Source of the DNA: Stercoripulliclostridium_A sp045535235 | GTDB lineage: Bacteria > Bacillota > Clostridia > Christensenellales > DTU072 | Direction of reading: 5' to 3' | Assembly: GCA_045535235.1 (NCBI GenBank) | Contig: JAZSLG010000052.1 | Span: 1 to 6,015 of the forward strand | Length of the DNA stretch: 6,015 nucleotides | In this document: in pieces, positions 1-4,931 of the stretch | Position numbering within the stretch: the first letter of the stretch is position 1 | How the letters are laid out: each line of letters starts with the position of its first letter | Program-made: the position numbers and the translations under genes | Notes under the pieces: model-generated | Databases searched by the model: none | What the model saw: only the letters and a program-made list of their open reading frames with translations | Told to the model about the DNA's origin: nothing

Positions 1-1173
1 AACATCTACGTTCTTTTTAAATAGTAAATAATCGTACTTTGGACGCCACTGAACGCCACATTTTACACCTTTCTTAAAATCATTCTTTTCTCTTGCGATA
101 TTGATTGAAGTAATGCCTTTTAGTTCCCCTTTATCCTTATAAACGGAATCCCAAAATGCGTGATGTCCAATCTGAGTAACACTACCTGGAATATACATAT
201 AATCAAGACTTTGGCAATAACTAAACGAATCGGAGCCCAAATATATTAGTCCCTCTGGAAGAGAGTTATAAATATTGTCTCCTTTATATGAATATATATT
301 TTTCAAATTTGTAGCACGGAAAAACGACATGGTTTCCATACGCAATAATCCTTCTGGTAAATATACGATTTGAAGGTCTGTATAATTAAAGGCTAGCTTA
401 CCTATTTTTACGACAGTTGTTGGAATTTTGTACGTAAACACTTCCTTTATGTAAGTATCATAATTATTATCGTTAACGTTTACTTCGTTACTATATCCTT
501 TAGTGTTAGATAAATAACTGGAATGTTTTATTGGGTAGCATATTAATTCTGTAATAGCTTTATTATAAAGAACGCCGTCTATATCGCAAAAATATGGATT
601 TTCCTCATCCACCTCTATTCTTTCTAATGCGTTACAAGTATAAAATGATTTTCCATCAATCTCTTTTACGTTTTTACCGATATAAACTACTTCTAATTTT
701 TCATCACAATTAAACGCGTATTCTTTAATAGCCACGATAGGCCTTGCGTTATCTTTGGTAAAATAATAATTTGTTTCGGGATTGCCATCTCCTTCTATAT
801 ATTTAATATCGGTATAATAATCAATGTATAGTTCTTTAACGTAACCAGTATTATTAAATTTAGTTAATTCTACGCCATCATCAACAGTCTTAAATTCAAA
901 AGTGTCTTTTTGCACCGCGGCTATACTAAAGTAAATTGCTAGCCCTACCGCTACCACAATTATTAAAACAAATAGAACCTGTTTTAATAATCTATATTTT
1001 ACCGGTTTATTGATGCGAGGCGCCGATAGTCCTTCAATATGAAAAGTCCATACTTCTTCGTCTTTTATATTCAGAAAGTTTTCGACATCCTTAGAAGTTG
1101 ACATATCATTGTTGTCTATACTTCCCATATTTTTATTTTCAGGGTTAATGTTTAGCTCTTTATTTTCTTTCAT
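1..1173 (-). CDS. Membrane-anchored BspA-type leucine-rich-repeat protein, C-terminus off the window
   Basis: The frame is open for 391 codons from the ATG at 1173-1171 to the left edge, so the C-terminus is missing. Seen: residues 1-64 are polar and acidic, then RLLK is followed by one hydrophobic segment at about 65-87 (VLFVLIIVVAVGLAIYF). The rest is polar with BspA-like (LRR_5) units: at about 146-215 AIKEYAFNCDEKLEVVYIG, then an ENPYF...DGVLYNK turn; at 250-295 VVKIGKLAFNYTDLQIVYLP; and at 305-345 LPEGLIYLGSDSFSYCQSL. Positive residues before the helix suggest type II topology, with a cytoplasmic N-terminus and the repeats outside. Family knowledge: such repeats usually mediate surface binding or adhesion, and no enzymatic motif is seen here. 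The gene starts 10 bases after the transporter stop, and its GAGGTG Shine-Dalgarno begins directly after that stop, so the two are almost certainly co-transcribed. The ligand is unknown. Confidence 0.85.
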   Translation of the reverse strand, partial: MKENKELNINPENKNMGSIDNNDMSTSKDVENFLNIKDEEVWTFHIEGLSAPRINKPVKYRLLKQVLFVLIIVVAVGLAIYFSIAAVQKDTFEFKTVDDGVELTKFNNTGYVKELYIDYYTDIKYIEGDGNPETNYYFTKDNARPIVAIKEYAFNCDEKLEVVYIGKNVKEIDGKSFYTCNALERIEVDEENPYFCDIDGVLYNKAITELICYPIKHSSYLSNTKGYSNEVNVNDNNYDTYIKEVFTYKIPTTVVKIGKLAFNYTDLQIVYLPEGLLRMETMSFFRATNLKNIYSYKGDNIYNSLPEGLIYLGSDSFSYCQSLDYMYIPGSVTQIGHHAFWDSVYKDKGELKGITSINIAREKNDFKKGVKCGVQWRPKYDYLLFKKNVDV

Positions 1174-1183
1174 CTTCCACCTC

Positions 1184-2947
1184 TTAACCCACAAAAGTAT
1201 TATGCACTTTTTCACCTTGTTCTTCCGCGATTTTTGCAGTCACTTCGGCACGTCTCTTTAAAACTTCCATGACGGCCATTTGTTTCTTACTATCGTAATC
1301 CCAAAAGAAATAAGGAATGGTCATAAGTAAAAATCCTATTACGTCTATAGCCATAGGAATAATGATTATTTTAATTCTAGATTCGTCAATAAACAAAACG
1401 TCCCAATTACTATTAAACCCGAAATTTAATAACATTAAAGGTATGATTAGACTAATAAAAGAGGTTATAGGTCCGGTGAACCATCCAAATATACCCGAAA
1501 AACTTTCCAATCTTTCACCCGACAAATACATTTGATAATCGTTTATTCGCACGTTCATATCGTGTCCAACGGACGTCGGAACCGTTTTAGTCATCTCCAT
1601 TAGGAATAACGTTATTATACATACCGTTCCACATAGCATTAAATTTTCACCAGCGAGTAGAATGGTCAGTATTACTACGGCATTTCCAATCGCGCGCGTT
1701 AATTGGTAAAATATCATTATTTGCTTATATGAAAACTTTTTAATAAAGTATGGCGTAAATAAATCGGGAGGAGTACCAGCAAATGAAACCAGTCCAACTA
1801 TTAATGCATAACTAAGACCACTAAGACGGAACGTGTATAAATATAATACCGTTGTAAACGCAAGCATTCCGTTTCCTAGAGCATCAATAAGCCCCACTAT
1901 CGTATTTATCCAACGATATTTGTTATTTAATACTCCAAATATACCATCCCAAAACTTAATGTGAACCTTTTTTTCAATAGGCGGTTGAGGTATTCTCTCT
2001 GTAACTCTACCTGCAAAAAACATTGTTAAAGATGCCGACGTAATAAACAGGGCTGGAATTACGTATCTAAACACGCTAATATCTGCCCATTCATAGCGCA
2101 AAGTACCTATTATTATTGGTATAATAAATCCCATAATACCGTTAAATATATGAGAGAATTTTATAGGATAACTTCTAACGAGTATTCTTTCTTCCAAATT
2201 AGGGCTAATATTTTGAGTACACGTTTCCAAACAATTACCAAAGCCGAATACATTGTAAACGGCAAATAGCAAGTTTGCTACCCACACTCTCGTTACAACG
2301 TCTGGAATGTTATAAACTGGTAACCAGCCGATCAAAACAACCATTATACATTTGGGTACAAAATCGCAGTATAAAGAGTACTTGTATCTACCAAATTTTG
2401 GAACGAGTATCTTGCGCCAAAAAATATTGCGCGCCCCTACCCAACCTGAATATAAAATGTGTGTACCAAGTATCTTAAAAACCGAAGCCGCATTTAATCC
2501 TTCCAATCCGTTCATATAAGTAATAAACGCACCTGATTGATTGAATATCTGCGAAATATCGCCAATAATAAGGCCTAGACCAACAGCTATAAGAGAAATA
2601 TATAACCCATAAAGCATATATTCATTTTTTTTGGGAAGATTTGTTAAATTATCACAAACGTACCACCAAATTAAAGACCAAATATAATTGAGTGGCATGT
2701 TTATTATCCCAATAATCGAATAAGTTAAGTATGGCAATTTATAATGATACATCATCAAGTAGCAACCAGCGCCAAAGAATATATATTCTAACGTTTTAGC
2801 CCCAGTATAGTTACTACCAACTGCTATGAAAATATCCTTATATTCTTTGTAAGGAACGTATTTACCCTCCGCAGGTTCGCTCCAATGAGTCTTAATCTCC
2901 TCAAAAAGCGATTTTACTTTTCCGACTAGAAAATCTAATTTGCTCAT
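1184..2947 (-). CDS. Major facilitator superfamily transporter, GPH/MFS_2-like, 587 aa
   Basis: This is an integral membrane protein with about 12-14 hydrophobic segments along its length (clear ones near residues 54-70, 112-130, 202-215, 265-283, 295-312, 380-400, 420-434, 437-452, 498-510 and 526-548). Two loops resemble the glycoside-pentoside-hexuronide cation symporters: NISPNLEERILVRSYP near 246-261 matches their R-containing loop after helix 4, and NDYQMYLSGERLESFSG near 469-485 resembles their DY...TGKR.EG loop in the second half. At 587 residues it is longer than typical GPH proteins (roughly 450-500), with a polar N-terminal extension of about 35 residues and a charged, probably helical tail (KKQMAVMEVLKRRAEVTAKI). 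The start is set at the ATG at 2947-2945, because AGAGG lies nine bases upstream; the in-frame TTG two codons earlier would sit only three bases from it. It leads an operon with the LRR protein. Substrate cannot be read from sequence; sugar or glycoside uptake is only a family-level guess. Confidence 0.85.
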   Translation of the reverse strand: MSKLDFLVGKVKSLFEEIKTHWSEPAEGKYVPYKEYKDIFIAVGSNYTGAKTLEYIFFGAGCYLMMYHYKLPYLTYSIIGIINMPLNYIWSLIWWYVCDNLTNLPKKNEYMLYGLYISLIAVGLGLIIGDISQIFNQSGAFITYMNGLEGLNAASVFKILGTHILYSGWVGARNIFWRKILVPKFGRYKYSLYCDFVPKCIMVVLIGWLPVYNIPDVVTRVWVANLLFAVYNVFGFGNCLETCTQNISPNLEERILVRSYPIKFSHIFNGIMGFIIPIIIGTLRYEWADISVFRYVIPALFITSASLTMFFAGRVTERIPQPPIEKKVHIKFWDGIFGVLNNKYRWINTIVGLIDALGNGMLAFTTVLYLYTFRLSGLSYALIVGLVSFAGTPPDLFTPYFIKKFSYKQIMIFYQLTRAIGNAVVILTILLAGENLMLCGTVCIITLFLMEMTKTVPTSVGHDMNVRINDYQMYLSGERLESFSGIFGWFTGPITSFISLIIPLMLLNFGFNSNWDVLFIDESRIKIIIIPMAIDVIGFLLMTIPYFFWDYDSKKQMAVMEVLKRRAEVTAKIAEEQGEKVHNTFVG

Positions 2948-2956
2948 CCTCAATTT

Positions 2957-2961
2957 CCTCT
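2957..2961 (-). promoter_or_regulatory. Ribosome-binding site of the transporter gene
   Basis: AGAGG on the minus strand lies nine bases before the ATG at 2947. It favours that ATG over the in-frame TTG at 2953-2951, which would leave a spacing of three bases. Confidence 0.7.
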
Positions 2962-2975
2962 TTCGTTATACTATA

Positions 2976-3004
2976 ATATTAACATAAATTTACAGTATGT
3001 TCAA
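2976..3004 (-). promoter_or_regulatory. Candidate vegetative (sigma-A) promoter for the transporter-LRR operon
   Basis: On the minus strand TTGAAC (3004-2999) and TAATAT (2981-2976) are separated by exactly 17 bases, each matching the -35 or -10 consensus at four of six positions. Transcription would begin near 2969, giving a leader of about 22 bases that contains the AGAGG site. The region is AT-rich, so chance matches are likely and the assignment is tentative. Confidence 0.4.
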
Positions 3005-3059
3005 GATGCAACTTTAAATAAAAAGTATATATAAATATATAAGTGAATATATTCTTCCT

Positions 3060-3890
3060 ATGATAAAAATTAAAATTCATCCGTTATTCGTTTTATACAC
3101 CATAATACTTGTAATACAAAATCAATTTATTTATTTACTATCAAGTTTAGTGTGTATTGCAATACATGAACTTTCACATGCAAGAATGGCATACTATCGC
3201 GGATATTATTTGGATACGGTTAACCTAATGCCGTATGGAGCCATGCTTTCTGGAAAAGATGAATTTAACGGGAAAGATGGATTTCTTATTGCTGTAGCAG
3301 GCCCTTTATCCAATATCATTTTATGTATTTGTTTATTAGCTTCATGGTGGATATTCCCCACTGTGTATAGTTACACTAAAATCATTTTTGATGCCTCAAT
3401 TGCGCTAGCATTTTTCAACTTATTACCTATTTTCCCATTGGATGGGGCAAGAATACTTCTTTCTGTTGCAAAACACCCGCAAAAAACAATTGTTGCTTTA
3501 AAAGTTATAGGGGTTATTATTAGTGGTTTATTTGCAATAGCGTTCTTTGTTAGTATTTTTTACTCAACAAATTTAAATTTAGGTATTATGAGCGCAGTAC
3601 TGTACGTTTCAACAAATAACGCTAGTGAAAAAGAAGCATATAAACAAATTTGTAACAATTGCCTATATATAAAAAGAATAGACGTACCAATCAAAAAAAT
3701 CACTCTAATAATACATCAAGACATTAAAATCATACGCCTATTAAAACACGTTAGTGCCGAAAGCGAAACAACTTTTGAAATTGTAAACGACGACTTAAAA
3801 AAAATTAAAACGCTTAGCGAAAATGAATTAAAAGCTATTGCCACTACAGCAAATTTACATACCCCAATCAAAGAATTTTTATATCCTTAA
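3060..3890 (+). CDS. spoIVFB: SpoIVFB-type intramembrane metalloprotease (site-2 protease, M50)
   Basis: This is a 276-residue polytopic membrane protein close in length to B. subtilis SpoIVFB (288). Seen: a KIHP start, the zinc site HELSH at 36-40 (H36, E37, H40) inside a hydrophobic helix, an AGPLSN helix at 80-85, and FNLLPIFPLDGARIL at 119-133 carrying the third zinc ligand D128 in the NxxP...DG motif; further hydrophobic segments at about 147-168 and 172-186. The soluble tail ends LSENEL...TPIKEFLYP, which resembles my recollection of the C-terminal, CBS-like ATP-sensing domain of the B. subtilis protein. Known role: in the mother cell it cleaves pro-sigma-K at the outer forespore membrane, held in check by SpoIVFA and BofA. 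No spoIVFA is present here. The ATG is the only reasonable start: an in-frame stop lies at 3015-3017 and no ATG, GTG or TTG intervenes, but no good Shine-Dalgarno precedes it. Its 3' end overlaps convergent minE by 23 bases. Confidence 0.88.
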   Translation: MIKIKIHPLFVLYTIILVIQNQFIYLLSSLVCIAIHELSHARMAYYRGYYLDTVNLMPYGAMLSGKDEFNGKDGFLIAVAGPLSNIILCICLLASWWIFPTVYSYTKIIFDASIALAFFNLLPIFPLDGARILLSVAKHPQKTIVALKVIGVIISGLFAIAFFVSIFYSTNLNLGIMSAVLYVSTNNASEKEAYKQICNNCLYIKRIDVPIKKITLIIHQDIKIIRLLKHVSAESETTFEIVNDDLKKIKTLSENELKAIATTANLHTPIKEFLYP

Positions 3891-4107
3891 AGTGTCTATA
3901 TTTCAAAGTTATATTTAGTTCTTGAACTCCACTATTATCATAGAAACGGTAACTTATATCCTCTTTTTGGTATACTAAATAGCTATTTAATACTCTATTA
4001 ATATCCTCTATTATCAAGTTTCTTAATTCCTCACTTGGTAAATTATCTTTTGAAATACTCTTATTCAAACGTTCTAAGTCTACTGTTCCTTGTTTTTTTC
4101 TTTTCAT
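3868..4107 (-). CDS. minE: Cell division topological specificity factor MinE, divergent, lacking the N-terminal membrane-targeting helix
   Basis: This 79-residue protein matches the MinE layout: a charged stretch with a possible MinD-contact helix (VDLERLNKSIS, about 9-19), then the topological domain with SEELRNLIIEDINRVLNSYL (about 25-44) and the ending QELNITLKY (about 61-69), equivalent to the conserved LELN(V/I)T-P end of MinE. Known role: MinE stimulates MinD ATPase and displaces it from the membrane, keeping the division inhibitor away from midcell. The start overlaps the minD stop (ATGA), with AGGAG nine bases upstream inside minD, so translation is probably coupled. An in-frame TAG lies just upstream of that site, so there is no room for a longer N-terminus. 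The protein therefore begins MKRKKQG and lacks the hydrophobic membrane-targeting residues of typical MinE. Identity rests on motif resemblance plus position after minD; it is clearly divergent. Confidence 0.75.
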   Translation of the reverse strand: MKRKKQGTVDLERLNKSISKDNLPSEELRNLIIEDINRVLNSYLVYQKEDISYRFYDNSGVQELNITLKYRHFKDIKIL

Positions 4108-4868
4108 CCAAATATTCTCCTAAATATTCCACTTTTAACCGAGCTATGTTTTTTTATTCCTCGTCCTAATAGAGTTTGTTTAATATCGTTATACGATTGT
4201 ATTACCTTATCTCTTCCGCAACCAATAATGTTTGAATATACTCCTAATTTATCGCTTTCCGGAATTACACCATATAACGGCACTCTCAATAATTCAGCTA
4301 TACTTTCGGCATCTAAAATTTCTCCTTTATTAAACAAATCATTCCTAAACCTATTCACCACTACGCCCATTCCTTTTAAGCCATAAGTGGATAACACACT
4401 TATTGCTCTATCCGCGTCCTTTATTGCACTAACGTGTGGCGTAGTTACTATAATGGCTTCGTTTGCCGCACTAGCCGCACGATGCAAACCATTTTCTATT
4501 CCTGCAGGCGCATCAATTAAAATCACATCAGCAATCATACTTGCCTCGTTAATGATATTAATAAACATTGTCGTTGTAACCCTATCTGATACACTTACTT
4601 TTGACGATGGTAATAATTTTAAATTTTGTAAACTTTCCATTCCTATTAATGCTTGGTGGATTTTAACTCTATTTTCTAAAACGTCTACTAAATCATAAAT
4701 TATTTTATCTTCTAACCCTAAAGTCACGTCAAGATTATTTAGTCCTATATCAGCATCAATAAGTATAACATTATATCCCTCTAATGCATATGCTATTCCT
4801 AAGTTTGCGCACACGGTAGTCTTTCCTACCCCACCTTTTCCTGATGCTACTAAATATCTTTTTGCCAT
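4104..4868 (-). CDS. minD: Septum site-determining ATPase MinD
   Basis: This is a 254-residue ParA/MinD-family ATPase. Seen: the deviant Walker A motif SGKGGVGKTT at 9-18 with signature lysine K11 and P-loop K16, the ILIDADIGLNNLD switch region at 36-47, Walker B-like ILIDAPAGIENG at 116-127, and TTPHVSAIKDADR at 142-154, whose aspartate corresponds to the MinE-contact region of E. coli MinD. The protein ends GIFRRIFG, the amphipathic membrane-binding helix expected of MinD, which separates it from soluble Soj/ParA proteins. Known role: ATP-bound dimers bind the membrane and recruit MinC to block FtsZ assembly at the wrong sites. I chose the ATG at 4868-4866, giving the family-like start MAKRYLVASGKGG with AGAGAGG seven bases upstream; an in-frame TTG at 4898 would add ten residues encoded by the hairpin. 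minE follows with a four-base overlap. minC is not in this window. Confidence 0.95.
   Translation of the reverse strand: MAKRYLVASGKGGVGKTTVCANLGIAYALEGYNVILIDADIGLNNLDVTLGLEDKIIYDLVDVLENRVKIHQALIGMESLQNLKLLPSSKVSVSDRVTTTMFINIINEASMIADVILIDAPAGIENGLHRAASAANEAIIVTTPHVSAIKDADRAISVLSTYGLKGMGVVVNRFRNDLFNKGEILDAESIAELLRVPLYGVIPESDKLGVYSNIIGCGRDKVIQSYNDIKQTLLGRGIKKHSSVKSGIFRRIFG
4117..4121 (-). promoter_or_regulatory. minE ribosome-binding site inside the minD 3' end
   Basis: AGGAG on the minus strand lies nine bases before the minE ATG and within the last codons of minD. With the ATGA stop/start overlap it indicates translational coupling. It also fixes the short form of MinE, since an in-frame TAG abuts it. 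Confidence 0.7.
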
Positions 4869-4905
4869 AAAAAAACCTCTCTTTATACTAACGCACAAAG
4901 AGAGG
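4869..4905 (-). terminator. Rho-independent terminator of valS, overlapping the minD ribosome-binding site
   Basis: On the minus strand CCTCTCTTT (4905-4897), a 12-base loop and AAAGAGAGG (4884-4876) form a perfect 9-bp stem, followed at once by seven Ts (4875-4869) and then the minD ATG. It begins 26 bases after the valS stop. The shape is that of an intrinsic terminator, although the stem has only five G-C pairs. The 3' arm contains the minD Shine-Dalgarno, so an intact hairpin in read-through RNA should also hinder minD translation. Confidence 0.75.
4876..4882 (-). promoter_or_regulatory. minD ribosome-binding site within the hairpin 3' arm
   Basis: AGAGAGG on the minus strand ends seven bases (all T) before the minD ATG. 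It decides the ATG at 4868 as the start and is fully paired in the predicted terminator stem. Confidence 0.65.
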
Positions 4906-4908
4906 TAT

Positions 4909-4917
4909 ATTTTAGCA
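4909..4917 (-). promoter_or_regulatory. Candidate extended -10 promoter for minDE
   Basis: The minus strand carries TGCTAAAAT just after valS: an extended -10 (TGn) plus TAAAAT, five of six to consensus. No recognisable -35 is found 16-18 bases upstream. A start about seven bases downstream, near 4902, would fall inside the 5' arm of the hairpin, so the mRNA would carry only part of the stem. This is a motif match only. Confidence 0.35.
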
Positions 4918-4931
4918 AAATTTAAGGATAA

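Larger units (their letters stand above)
2948..3059. other. Divergent intergenic region between transporter and spoIVFB genes
   Basis: This 112-bp, very AT-rich spacer must hold the start signals for both divergent genes. It contains the candidate promoter for the transporter, runs of alternating TA around 3025-3041, and a perfect 10-bp palindrome, GAATATATTC, at 3045-3054, five bases before the spoIVFB ATG. No convincing sigma-E promoter was recognised for spoIVFB. No small gene is visible. Confidence 0.6.

Noticed and set aside
1317..2478. Short plus-strand open frames (1317-1535 and 2275-2478) opposite the transporter
   Set aside because: They are complementary to a conserved membrane-protein frame and have no independent support.
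2948..2953. TTG start for the transporter, two codons upstream of the ATG
   Set aside because: It lies only three bases from the AGAGG site, while the ATG at 2947 has a spacing of nine.
4090..4698. Two plus-strand open frames opposite minD
   Set aside because: They are antisense to a well-conserved gene, have no good ribosome-binding sites and show no recognisable protein features.
4869..4898. TTG start adding ten residues to MinD
   Set aside because: The extension is encoded by the hairpin and U-tract, is not MinD-like, and the ATG at 4868 has a well-placed Shine-Dalgarno and the family start.
4876..4905. The valS-minD inverted repeat as a T-box or other riboswitch
   Set aside because: It is a single hairpin downstream of valS, with no specifier loop, T-box sequence or alternative antiterminator; a T-box would be expected upstream of valS, outside the window.
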